NCBI GenBank assembly: GCA_905221605.1
Contig: CAJNDS010000044.1
Span: 43,501 to 107,500 of the forward strand
DNA length: 64,000 nucleotides
DNA from: Symbiodinium natans
Lineage: Eukaryota; Sar; Dinophyceae; Suessiales; Symbiodiniaceae
Reading direction: 5' to 3'
Positions 41,101 to 49,622 of the stretch are shown here, one piece after another. Under the pieces are notes generated by a model that saw only the letters and a list, made by a program, of their open reading frames with translations, was not told where the DNA came from and did not search any database. Position numbers and translations under genes: made by a program. Positions within the stretch are counted from its first letter, which is position 1. Every line of letters starts with the position of its first letter.

Positions 41101-42157
41101 ACAGCCGACCTCGTCGTCCGTGCGGTGTGTTCTGGATTCATCCACCAGCTACCCGGCTTCTAGTTGCATTTGCCTTGATCTGCTCGAAGACATGTGGTGA
41201 CGATGTGTATGATTTGTTCTTCTTTGTTTTCATTTCGCTCAGCATTTTTGTTACAGGCCCTCGGAATGCGCTCAGCTCATAGAGAAGCGGGACGTTTTCC
41301 GGCCTTACGTTGTTGCCCCCAGTGCGGCGTGGATGCATACAGCGAGAACAGAGCCGCAAGGGAGAAGGGCAGAAGAGATCAGTGAGAGGAACAGGGGTAG
41401 GGCTTAGGGAGCAGAGGAAGAGAAGCACATAGAAGCACTTTCGAGCTGCCCCTGTGAGAAATTCAGCCGATGTGGAGTGAAATATTTCAATGCCAAACAG
41501 CACGAGAGCAGATTGAAATCTCGAGAGGGCTGCAGAGGCTTCAGAGGGGTCGCCCACAGCACGCAAGTAACACAGTGAATCGCAAGCGCAGAGCGGGTTG
41601 CCGGCTTCAGAACAGTTGCTCCGCAAGATGTTGAAAAAAAACTGTTGAAAAAAGCTGTTGATAAGACTGCTGAAGAAGATGTTCTGCTCACACAAAACAC
41701 TTCAGGGCGGGGTGAGCTTCGGAGAGCTCCTCGCCTGGCTCCTGGCCACGGTAGCCTTGGGCTTCGCCGCTGGTCTCAAGGAGTCCCCTTTCTGCCCACT
41801 TCTTCTACTTCTTCTTCTACTTCTGCTGCACTTCATCTATTTTTGTTTGCCGAGGTCTGCATGTTGATGTACAAGCCAGATCCCCGGAGATCCCGGTAGA
41901 GCGCCCATTCCTCCCCTTCATCTCCCTTTCCTCTCCCTCGAGGCGGTATCTGAAGAAGGAGATGCGCACCACCCTCAGAGAGGAGGCCGGGAGAAGACTG
42001 AAGAAGCCGTCTGTGGCGCACTTGCGTGCGCAGTGTGTTTGCACGTGTGCATGATGATACATGATACATCTGTAGTGAGAATGCAGAGTTCACTACACAG
42101 GTCATGCTGGAGGTGCAGGCCCAGATGGGGGAGTATGCTCAGCTCCGGGGCGCATGA
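31896..42157 (+). CDS. Vacuolar-sorting-receptor-like type I membrane protein (multi-exon gene)
   Basis: A plant-type vacuolar sorting receptor (VSR) homologue would bind soluble hydrolases in the Golgi lumen and route them to lytic compartments. About twenty short + strand exons follow the VSR order exactly: a leading strand, FG.P.YG, a protease-associated (PA) domain, a thioredoxin-like cysteine-rich lumenal region, one membrane span and a cytosolic tail. Exons are about 31896-31946, 32260-32331, 32527-32570, 32681-32740, 32844-32883, 33185-33257, 33413-33516, 33699-33755, 34412-34530, 34640-34696, 36551-36630, 37283-37354, 37478-37525, 38075-38114, 38180-38248, 38318-38365, 38554-38577, 41047-41140, 41257-41310, 41706-41780, 41943-41985 and 42101-42157. 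Donors are GT, GC or GA. A clear EGF repeat was not found; it may be lost or missed. The family call is strong; individual borders are approximate. Confidence 0.82.
32527..33755 (+). CDS. Receptor exons: protease-associated (PA) domain
   Basis: Six exons in order: QVYGLSKHNDVYCNE, DDYDVPSPETFQTEGSSYRK, LLNIIMVRRGKCSFTTK, SLEVKVAQDKGAHAVIIVD, then a long exon with DSTLTAQSLSNIIVADDGYG ending YIPS, and VLISKEDGQELISAVQSTE. The RGKCSFTTK, GAHAVIIVD and IPSVLISKEDG blocks are the signature of PA domains, which hold ligand near the sorting-receptor binding site. The junction YIPS|VLISKEDG, with a GC donor after 33516 and an acceptor before 33699, restores the motif exactly and validates the model. 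Confidence 0.85.
34412..34696 (+). CDS. Receptor exons after the PA domain
   Basis: The first exon (after CGCCAG) reads VVIELAWNLPTDHVVTMDMW then MSSGSSQSMQFLKD, which parallels the VSR segment with L.W....P...V.YE.W. The second (after GTGTAG) reads EFAPKRRVLNEVMIFNPHY and ends before GTGCGG, parallel to the VSR block ending in F.PHY. The GAGAGAGG run at 34545-34575 between them is intronic. Confidence 0.8.
34938..35295 (+). repeat. Degenerate TTTAGGG-like tract with T and G runs
   Basis: Many imperfect units of GGTTTAGGG, GGGTTTT and TTTAGGG are spread over about 350 bases, interrupted by a T run then a G run at 35088-35131. It sits in an intron of the receptor gene. It looks like an eroded telomere-type array or a telomere-like minisatellite. 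Confidence 0.7.
35770..36290. repeat. CACTTGAAA / TTTCAAGTG inverted repeat cluster
   Basis: Dozens of copies of CACTTGAAA in both orientations. The arm at about 35912-35970 (GTGTTTCAAG units ending GTTTTAATGGATTGGG) is the reverse complement of the arm at about 35988-36058 (CCCATTAAACC then GAAAACACTTGAAAACACTTG), so one strand can fold into a long hairpin. The phrase GTTTTAAYGGGATGGGG closes units at about 35954, 36196 and 36283. It lies in the large intron between 34696 and 36551, next to an AT-rich island (35590-35760). Confidence 0.85.
36551..37525 (+). CDS. Receptor exons: cysteine-rich lumenal region, part 1
   Basis: Exon 36551-36630 reads YSGVCLDSAGSKGEFCAEEI then RHPDL, parallel to the VSR C....C....YCA.DPE block. 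Exon 37283-37354 reads DLLQCVTFVEWWEDPDGAGD then VTGK. Exon 37478-37525 reads VLEEDVRQLCIHEAKK, parallel to the strongly conserved VSR motif DVV.ENLRQLC. Joining the last two (GA donor after 37354, acceptor before 37478) gives GDVTGK|VLEEDVRQLC, an exact fit to the family pattern. Confidence 0.78.
38075..38577 (+). CDS. Receptor exons: cysteine-rich lumenal region, part 2
   Basis: Exon 38075-38114 reads YAKEYWDYMEKYP, parallel to the VSR WWDYV..F. Exon about 38180-38248 reads RCPVDGTGAKKFGQECSIAV then MKE, parallel to RCPM...KYTKECA. Exon 38318-38365 reads VGVDPDEIIQCAMTTK, and exon 38554-38577 reads LRQQLRDT. Cys spacing across the second and third exons is close to that of plant receptors. 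Donors include GC (after 38248 and 38577) and GT (after 38114 and 38365). Confidence 0.75.
38730..38809 (-). pseudogene. Minus-strand exon resembling the receptor's Cys-rich segment
   Basis: On the minus strand, CTGAG precedes and GTGAGG follows an 80-base open segment encoding CAVGALDMDRNVVRRIVRCV then EPNSDA. It has the spacing Cys-17-Cys seen in plant receptors and resembles the + strand exons 38180-38365 (ECSIAVMKE|VGVDPDEIIQC). It lies inside a receptor intron, on the opposite strand. It may be a leftover of an inverted paralogue or duplication. No other minus-strand receptor exon was found nearby. Confidence 0.4.
39451..39668. repeat. Fold-back repeat, long copy 1
   Basis: Starts ATAATTGTAAACGCTTGC then ACGCGCCGCCTCGGCGGCCG and ends AAGAAGCCGAGGCGAAC. 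A copy at 49493-49893 has the same two ends with a different, G-rich inside. The ends contain the complementary arms CGCCTCGG and CCGAGGCG. The interior includes a G run and GGTCCCAGCAGG. No protein is encoded. A non-autonomous fold-back element is the simplest reading. Confidence 0.5.
40213..40597 (+). pseudogene. Decayed coding fragment inside a receptor intron
   Basis: A 60-codon frame from 40213 ends KRRHLSEAVDMFTFHLIT and stops at 40395. A second frame, open from just before that, continues ENLRCHCEGDAVSLETLP, then ASVAVIVDMPFYMSYRKGRA and DFWPCTILGVSIFAPGWR, to a stop at 40595-40597. The two together look like one protein broken by a frameshift. No family is recognised. Lack of splice-like borders suggests a retrocopy that landed in the 2.5-kb intron between 38577 and 41047. 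The open minus frame is a shadow. Confidence 0.3.
41047..41310 (+). CDS. Receptor exons: end of the thioredoxin-like region
   Basis: After GGAACCAG the exon reads AWSDQAIRVNGWRFKGIVTA then DLVVRAVCSGF, parallel to the VSR segment TILPT.VINNRQYRGKL....VLKA.CSGF. Joined to 38577 it gives LRDT|AWSDQAIRVNG. A following segment after TTACAG at 41257 reads PSECAQLIEKRDVFRPYVV; it sits where the family has its first EGF cysteine, but is only tentatively assigned. Confidence 0.7.
41706..42157 (+). CDS. Receptor exons: membrane span and cytosolic tail
   Basis: Exon from 41706 reads GGVSFGELLAWLLATVALGF then AAGL, a single membrane span. Exon 41943-41985 reads RYLKKEMRTTLREE and exon 42101-42157 reads VMLEVQAQMGEYAQLRGA with TGA at 42155-42157. 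The tail matches the plant receptor ending Y.LR.YM..EI.AIMAQYMPL. In the plant tail YMPL is the adaptor-binding motif; here the corresponding residues are EYAQL, so a Tyr-x-x-Leu sorting signal (YAQL) is kept. Confidence 0.83.
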
Positions 42158-44100
42158 AAGGGAGGGCCGTCTGGCGCCATGACGCCCCGCCCTCGCTTGA
42201 GGAGACTCAAAGGCACTGGCATACTATAGAAATCGAAAAGAAGCGCCCCAGAAAGCAGCTCTCTACACGTTCACGTGGAGTTTTCGGTGAGTTTTCTCCT
42301 TTGTGTCTCTCCGCGTCGCTGCGCTTGAAAAAGAAGAAGCGCCCATGGCCGTGGCTACGCCACAGGCCGCGAGCAAGTTGGCGGTCTCACCTTACAGTCT
42401 ACGGGAACGACCCGTCACCGGAACTCCTCGAAAGGAAAAGCCATGAAAAGCCCTCTCAAATTGAGAAGAGCGCCTTCGCAGTCTTCGCGTCTTCGCATCT
42501 TCGCAGTCTTCGCAGTCTTCGCAGTCTTCGCAGTCTGCAAGGCTTTGCTGCCAGTGCTGCCATGTCGAGCTATGTAGGTATGGAGTGCATAGGAGGTTGG
42601 ATAGCTTAGGTTGGGTGAGCAGAGCTGGTAGCCATAGTCCACAGAAGAGATAGGTTTTAAATGCGGGGAGCAGGCTGGACACTAGGCAAAAGCAGGAAGG
42701 GAAACGACTTCTCTCTCTTCTGTCGCTTAGCTCCTCTCTCGTTCTCGTTACATTCTTTCTCAATGCGCAATGGAGAGCGCGGCGTCTCGCGCGACGAGAA
42801 CGATGAGAACGAGGAGCGGAGCTGAGAGGGAGCATGCTCAATCCTCGAACAGAGAGGGAGGGAGAGTGAGTTTTGAAAGAGAGGGGCTCGTGCTTTGTGC
42901 AAAAAGAAATTGAAATTATGGCGTTTTCCTCTTGGGGGGCTTGTCTTTTCGTTTCTTGTAAGATCCCCCCCGACCGGAAGCTCGCAGCTAGCGGCTATTA
43001 AGCCTTACTAAGCCAAGGTGATTCGAGACCCCCAGTTATTTTGTTAGCTCCTTTGGAGAACATGTCTTACGACTCGCCCATGCCTCCGTGTGAAAGGAGC
43101 TGAAGAGTGGCACCAGGCCGCGCAAGTCGCCTTCGCGGCTCCGAGCCGGAGTGCTAGGCCCGGGCTGCTCAGTGTTGGGCTTCATCGAAGGTCGGCCGAA
43201 AACGATCAAAGTCCAGGCCTCAGTCTAGACATGCTGGTAGCTTCGTCGTTCTACACGCAACCCCGGAAGTTAAACAAGTTTTTCGTTCAAGTCGATGCCT
43301 GACTCCGTATGACGGCCTACTTTGTAGTGAAAAGACACCTTCACAGGGCAAAGTCGAGGAAGGTGAACGAGAAAAGCAGAAGCGCACTCTTTTACGGGCT
43401 TGTTGGCCAATTGCCTCCTCAGCTGCGGAGGCCGGCTCAGCTCCGGATCCAACATATCTTTCTCGTTGAATTGGTTTGGATCTGGTGCTTTTGGGAACAT
43501 ATGTTTCTCAGCTGCCCTAAGCCTGTGAGCCGATAGAGCTTGCAGTCTCCAAGAGTGGTTCAGTCTGGTTCTGCGCCGCCCTCAGAACGGAAGTAAGGGA
43601 ACGTGGAAGGGGAGGCGCAGGCGGAAATGGCCAGAAGAGGAAGCTACATCCGAGGCGGAATTCCGGGAGAAATGCAGCCATAATTCACAGTCAGCAGTTC
43701 GGGGCCGACCGGTGCTATCGTCAGTGTTTTCTTCCTTTTTGTAGTCATTTTGCTGTCTTAATGTTTTTTCTTCCTTGAACGGAACGACGTGAAATTGTGG
43801 AAACTATCTCCGTTTAAGTCTCCTTGCACACTGACCCCACTGACCCGTTTGACCGGTACTGCTTGTGAGCCCTAAGCCCGTGTTGTTCTGCGAACCGATT
43901 CTGCAGTTGTCCTATATTATAATATGGCCTTGCTAAGATCGCATGGCGCTGACATGTGGTGTTCACATGTCTCACGCCTTCCAAGGCCTTAGTCGTCGCA
44001 TGTCATTCCTGCCCTCGCCATTGCAGCTGGTGCCCGTTCTGCATTGGCTCCTGTTTCTTCTCTGCAGTGTCTCTGTAGTCTCTGTCGTCTCTGTGTGCCA
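42158..44100. other. Downstream of the receptor gene; repeats only
   Basis: Contains a CGCAGTCTT tandem array (about 42474-42540), a copy of the dispersed GCCGCCCTCAGAAC motif (43559-43598), and GC-rich stretches without a convincing frame. No polyadenylation signal is recognised after 42157, which is normal for dinoflagellates. Confidence 0.4.
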
Positions 44101-44567
44101 GGTGTCGTATCCTTTAGTGGCCAACAATGTGAGGCTTTTGTGTGACGAGGAGTCTCCAGAATGAGAAGAGAGAAGAGTGGTGCCCGGTTGCAATGCTTGT
44201 TTTCAGCAGCTTGCAGCAGCTTGTGGCTTTGCACGGGATTGCGCGGAGAGGATCGAGGGCCGCGGGCCTCTTCCCTCGCCGCATCCTTCCGCCGGCTTCG
44301 CCACACGCGACTCGTTGCATGAATGGAAGCGAGTTGTACAAAGCATGAAAGCTGACTGAAAGGGCGAACGAGCGAAGGAAAAGTCATGAAAAGCATCTTT
44401 AAGTGCGAGCACTTCCTTTCTTTGCCCTTGGCTCAGGTACCAGTCTGAGGGCTTGCCTGGGGTATTCCGCGGAGGTCATCTTTATCTACTGCATCAGGTC
44501 CCAGACCAAGTGTTTCGCGATGATTCGCGCACGTTCCTTATTTGGGCGGCCTTTGCCCAGCTCTGAA
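44101..44567 (+). CDS. Exon-like segments of an unrecognised gene
   Basis: 44101-44158, after GTGTGCCAG, reads VSYPLVANNVRLLCDEESP. 44206-44345 is open as QLAAACGFARDCAERIEG, less certainly. 44441-44567, after GGCTCAG, reads YQSEGLPGVFRGGHLYLLHQ then VPDQVFRDDSRTFLIWAAFA and QL, ending at TGA 44565-44567. The segments are coding-like and on the same strand. No family is recognised, and they may not all belong together. Confidence 0.35.
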
Positions 44568-44984
44568 AGAACGAATGAAGGTTACGATTTACTGATGGCC
44601 CTGTGACCGCAGCCTCTTGCCAAACAAAGCAGCAACGCCTTCGATTCAGCATTCTCACAGCACGAATGTGTCACTGCTCGTGTTTTTCGTGAGCCGGTTG
44701 AAGACGATGAATGACTACAACTCTGTGCCCAACAAAAGTCAGCCTTAAATCAAGCCTGCCGGGACCTAAGGAAAACCCAACCCCCCCATTTCTACAGCCT
44801 CCGGCTCAGGCAGTACCGGCGCACGAGAACCCTTAAGCTTCGACGCAAACCACTGCGGTTTCAATGTGCTTCGTGGGCTGCCAGGTTGCCCCAAAAACTT
44901 CACCCCGAACCCGAAGTAAACTGACACCGGAGACCCGACACCCAAAACAAGCGCGGTGCACAAATCGTAGTCTCCGTCCAGAAA

Positions 44985-45545
44985 TCCTTAATACCCCCCA
45001 CGAGGCGTAGATTAAGTAGATCCTAAACTAAACTACTTCCTAAAGGGGCAAGTCCCTAAACTGGAAAGAAAGGCTAAATCATATTGGCCGAGCCTAAAGT
45101 GGGGCGATCCCAAATCTTCGTCCCTCAATCCGATTCTCTCAATCTCAGCGGAAAAGGTTTTTTAAATCCTGAAGTGGTTTTAGTCACCCCCCCCCCCTCA
45201 GGGCTTCAATTTTATTTGCTAAGTCCTCAACGCATAGGATGTAGGAAGAGGATTTGGGAGCAAGATGTAGCGAATCAGATTTAGAGCCCCGAATCGGATA
45301 AAAGGGGAGGCCATTTGAAGCCGAAGAAGAGAGCCCCTAAATCCAAAAACACAAATCCTATTCCCTAAATCCTATTCGCTAAGCCCTAAAGAGCGGGATC
45401 CCCGAATCGTATTTCCTTAGTCCTATTCCCCACATCCTATTGCGTAAACCATGCTGAAGACGGCGGTGGTCCTTAATTCCATAACTAGTGCCTAAAACAA
45501 GACCCTGTTCCCTAAGTCCTTTTCGCTCAATTCTAAACCTGATAG
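44985..45545. repeat. Degenerate CCCTAAATCC-type tract
   Basis: Words such as TCCCTAAATCC, CCTAAACTAAAC, AAATCCTATT and GCCCTAAAG recur over about 550 bases, and again at 46557-46680. They resemble an eroded CCCTAAA array expanded to a 10-11 base unit (CCTATTCGCTAAG). Orientation is opposite to the tract at 34938-35295. Confidence 0.6.
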
Positions 45546-45629
45546 GATCCACGAATTCGAATGCAGAAAGCAGTCACCTATAACGTAAATATAACGCAAT
45601 ATAAACGAAACGTCGGTGGCGGGCGGACG

Positions 45630-45958
45630 GACCACCACCACACCACCACGGACCACCACCACGGACACGGGACCACAAACACGGACGACCACCACGGGAC
45701 CACCACCACGGGACCACACCACGGACCCCCACGGACCCCCATCTGGGACCACCACCACGGACCACCACCACGGACCACCACCACGGACCACCACCACGGG
45801 ACCACCACCACGGGACCACCACCACGGGACCACCACCATGGGACCACCACCACGGGACCACACCACGGAACCACCACCACGGAACCACCTCCACGGGACC
45901 ACCACCACGGGACCACCACCACGGGACCACCACCACGGGACCACACCACAGGACCACC
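45630..45958 (+). repeat. Minisatellite of GGGACCACCACCAC units
   Basis: About 20 units of 14-15 bases, (ACGGGACCACCACC), with internal variants. All six frames are nearly stop-free, which creates long His/Thr- or Trp/Gly-rich spurious frames. Confidence 0.95.
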
Positions 45959-46345
45959 GGAACGCAATATGGAACGCCGCGGGGGCGCGCATCCTGTGGA
46001 GTTCCTCTTTAGCTTGACGGATTCGGAACACCGCGGAACGCCACGCGGAGCGCCCCCGGGAATCGTGCCCTGTGGAGTTCCCCCTTAGCTTGATGGATTT
46101 GGATCACCGCGGAATGTGGAGTTCCCCCTTAGCTGGACGCATGCGGAACGCCGCGGAACGCCACGTGGAACGCCCCGGGACGCGTGCCCTGTGGAGTTCC
46201 CCCTTAGCTTGACGGATTCGGAACGCCGCGGAACGCCACGTGGAATGCCACGGTGGCGCGCGTCCTGTGGAGTTCCCCCTTAGCTTGACGGACGCGGAAC
46301 GCCGCGGAACGCCACGTGGAACGCCGCGGCGGCGCGCGTCCTGTG
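45959..46345 (+). repeat. Tandem repeat with GGAACGCCGCGGAACGCC and GTTCCCCCTTAGCTTG
   Basis: Five imperfect units of about 60-110 bases. Each carries CCTGTGGAGTTCC..CTTAGCTTGACGGA followed by CGGAACGCCGCGGAACGCCA. After 46345 a TTGCGGACGC decamer-like repeat runs to about 46470. GC-rich palindromic words (CCGCGG) recur. Confidence 0.85.
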
Positions 46346-48422
46346 CAGTTCCCCCTTAACAGCGCGCATTACGGTATTACGCCACTCGCGGACGCTTGCG
46401 GACGCTTGCGGACGATTTGCGGATGCTCTGCGAAGGCTCTGCGTACGCTTGCGGACGCTTTGCGGACACAACGCAACGACGTTTGGTAGCCTCCCCCCCA
46501 ACTTCAAAACGGGAACCCTTCTGCGGAGCATTCGGGAAAAAACAGGATCCCTGAATCAAAATCCTGTAAAGAGAGGGGGTTTCTCAAACCCTAGAGAGGA
46601 GAGCCCCCAGGCGAGCCCTTACATCCTAAACAAACTAGCCCTTTTCGTTTAGGATTTAGCGAATAAGGTTAGGCCCCGATGCGGGCAAAAGGGAGAGGTG
46701 AGGGGGAGGGAGAGCCGCGGGGGGCACCCAGAAATCGAGACAAAACCCGCACCTCGGAGCTCACGAAAAAGATGAGGAGGTTGTTTATATCAAAGTTTTC
46801 AGCTTTTGCATATGATTTGCTCTGACATCCTGAGTAGGAATGTAGGGGGAGTTGAGATGATACATCGATGCATGAGTGCGATCACGTGTTGGAGGTGCTG
46901 CGCGACAGCCTCCGGCGCTTGGCTGAGATCCCAGGGGGTCGGAATACAAGGCGATAGTTGACAAACGTTGGCACAGGGCACCTGATTTCACAAAAGTGAG
47001 GTGTTACTAAGTGAAGGTAAGAGATTGGAGAAAAGGGGAGAGCTTGGCTCCTTCGAGAGGCGCGGCCCAGCTTGGAAGGCAGCGAGGTGCGGAGGGATGT
47101 GGAGTCTCAGAGAGCGGAAACCCGTTGTGGGTGGCTACGAAAGTCAACACGCAGAGGTTCTCAACATGTGTCTTCTGTCACGACCTGGTCCGTTTGAGCA
47201 CACTGACGTTCTTGAGGCTGGCAGTCAAGTACGGCATCGATGCGCTCTGCTATCCAGTTCTTCTGGCCTCCACGCGCGTAGTGATGTTGAAGAGTGAGGA
47301 GAGTGCTGACATGTGCTGACATGCGCTCACTATGTTTTTGGTGTCGGTGCCTTGCTGTGCGCGTGCTTCCGCGTCCTACATTGTCTTCAACTTGTAGACG
47401 GATTGATTTACTTCGTGAAGGGTTTGTGTTTTCCTGAAAGAGCGACAGGAGATTGCCATCTCTGAGCCGTTTGTTGCAAAAACGAAAGAAAAAGGACCCC
47501 TCTGTCACAACATCTCGGGTGTTTTGTCGAAAACCTCTAAGTGATGGCAGCTGGGGATCTTTCTTTCTGTGCCGTTCTTTAAAGAGCTTGAAGTTTGAGT
47601 AACAAGAGCGCATATTTGTTGCAAGTAACATCTGCAAACGTAGAGGTGAATCGACAGGCGCGGGGGATTCGCAGCCAGCAGGCCTGCCAACAATCGTTGC
47701 AAACCCCGCCCTGTGAGTGGCACCCTTTTTTCCGTGGCATTCTCGAGCTCTTTCGTGAGCTTTGCTCATCCCTGCAATCGATCAGGTTCTGTTCACCTCT
47801 CTCTCTCTGTCTCCCTCTTTCTCCCTCTCGCTGTCTTTCCCTCTCTCTTTCTCTTTCGCTCTCTCTCTGTCTCGCTCTCTCACTCTTTCTCTCTCTCTCT
47901 CTCTGTCTGGTTCTGTCTCTGTCTCTCTCTCTGCCTCTGCCTATCTCTCTCTCCCTCTCTCCCCCTTCCTCTCTTTCTCTCTTCCTCTCTTTCGGGCCCA
48001 TAGCCGGCGTTGGGTTGGCATGTCAGCGGTACGTATTCCAAAGACAGTTTATGCAGGCCTGAAACCCTTTTCGGGGCAGAGCTTTCGTCCCGCCCTTTCG
48101 CACTTTTCCTGTGCAATGCATCCTCTTTCTGTCTCGTAAAGGTTGATCAAGAGCGCATGATTGGGTACCAGACAGGAAACACATTCGCTAACCAATCACA
48201 TCCTTACTGATTGGCAGTGCCAACACAGCAGAGACGGTAGCTTTTTAGTTATTAAATTATGCAAGAAGACCTCACTTGGAGCAGCACAGTCAAAAGAACC
48301 AGTACAGAGATCGTTGCTCGGCAGTTCTGCAGTAAAACATGCCTGCAGCTGAGCAGAAAGAGATTCTGCAGTGGTGTGGAGCAGCGCGTAATGCGCCGGG
48401 TAGTCAAGCGAGTTGAAGCGAG

Positions 48423-48647
48423 TTGAATGGTCACTTCTCAGCCCGCAATGGCTGTCTCCGTTTATTCGTGGAAGGCATGTTTTGCTTGGAACATCAGCAG
48501 TGGGTTACGCAGTTTGTCATTGCCCCGAGCAGTTTTTTTGGGAGGCAGTGGTTAGTCTTTCAATTGATGGACCATTGGCAAGCCAAAGGAAGAACCGCGA
48601 TCCACAACATGTACTTAAAAGCCGTTGACATGACCATGTTGGGTTGA
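48423..48647 (+). CDS. Small unrecognised open frame
   Basis: ATG frame of 74 codons (NGHFSARNGCLRLFVEGMF, then QWLVFQLMDHWQAKGRT, ending DMTMLG). Residue content looks protein-like and the ATG is in good position, but there is no recognisable family. It could be a 5' exon of the gene at 48833-50514 or a retrocopy remnant. Confidence 0.3.
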   Translation: MNGHFSARNGCLRLFVEGMFCLEHQQWVTQFVIAPSSFFGRQWLVFQLMDHWQAKGRTAIHNMYLKAVDMTMLG

Positions 48648-48832
48648 AAGCACATGTGCCGTACTTTATTTTCGGAAACTTGTGTGCGCAGTGAGGAGAG
48701 TACTTGGCAAAAGTTGGGCGAATGGTGTCAGACACTGAAGTGCTGTGGCGGGGCTGGGTTTCATGAGCGACCGCGGCTGGGCAGCTCTTAAGCGTTGTGA
48801 GGCCGAGAGGAAGGAATATGGTCCCTCTTCAG

Positions 48833-49577
48833 TGGGCTGTGTGCTTCATTGTTGTCGACTGCTTTCGAGGAGGCAAGGACCGTGCAGTTCCACAGAACTC
48901 GTGCTGAGCGCGCAGAGTACACTGATTTTTCTGAGGCCATGGACATGTTGCTGGGAGCCTGCATTGACCACGGAAACGCGGATGCAGCCGACAAACTCGT
49001 CTTGAAGGATCGCAGTGCCCTTTTGTTCTCATCTCTCTCTCTCTCTCTCTCTCTACTTTTGCGTTTGTCGCTCCATCCCTGCCCACGTCTGTATGTTTAT
49101 CTGTGTGGGTGTGCATGTGTTTTTTTGGCTTGTGTGGACCTGCGCAGGTGTGGTTCTGAGTGTGTCACTGTCTGCTTGCGCACGCATCAATTTTTGATTC
49201 GTTTGTTCGTTGTTGCTCACTCTTTGCACTCGCTCTTTCTCGCTTGCTCGCTCTCGCTCTCGCTCTTTCTCTGGCTTGTCTGTTTGCGCAGCACTCTGCC
49301 GCTGCATCTCTCTCACACCCCCTCTTTCGCTCCTTGCTTTTTTCCAGAGGCTTGTGGGAACAGTGTCGTCTCTGTCTTCACATCACCCATCAACTACGTC
49401 AGCGTCATCCAAAGGTTCGCTGGGCATGTCATTTTGGCAAGCAGCAAGCACCTTGTTCTCAACACCAATCGCATTTGACATATGACGGCGGTGTAATTGT
49501 AAACGCTTGCGCGCGCCGCCTCGGCAGCCGGGCCGGCCCCAGGACAGGAAAGGAGGAAAGAGGGAGGAAGGGCAGAG

Positions 49578-49622
<45 letters not shown>

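Larger units (their letters stand above)
44568..48422. other. Repeat-rich DNA, no firm gene
   Basis: Apart from the arrays listed separately, the only candidate is a frame at 47011-47319 containing LRLAVKYGIDALCYPVLLAS, and alternatives in other frames over the same bases are equally open, so it is not called. A CT-rich tract fills 47797-47998. Confidence 0.4.

Noticed and set aside
45492-46088. Long His/Thr-rich and Trp/Gly-rich frames on both strands
   Set aside because: Translations of the GGGACCACCACCAC minisatellite; open in nearly all frames, so no coding signal.
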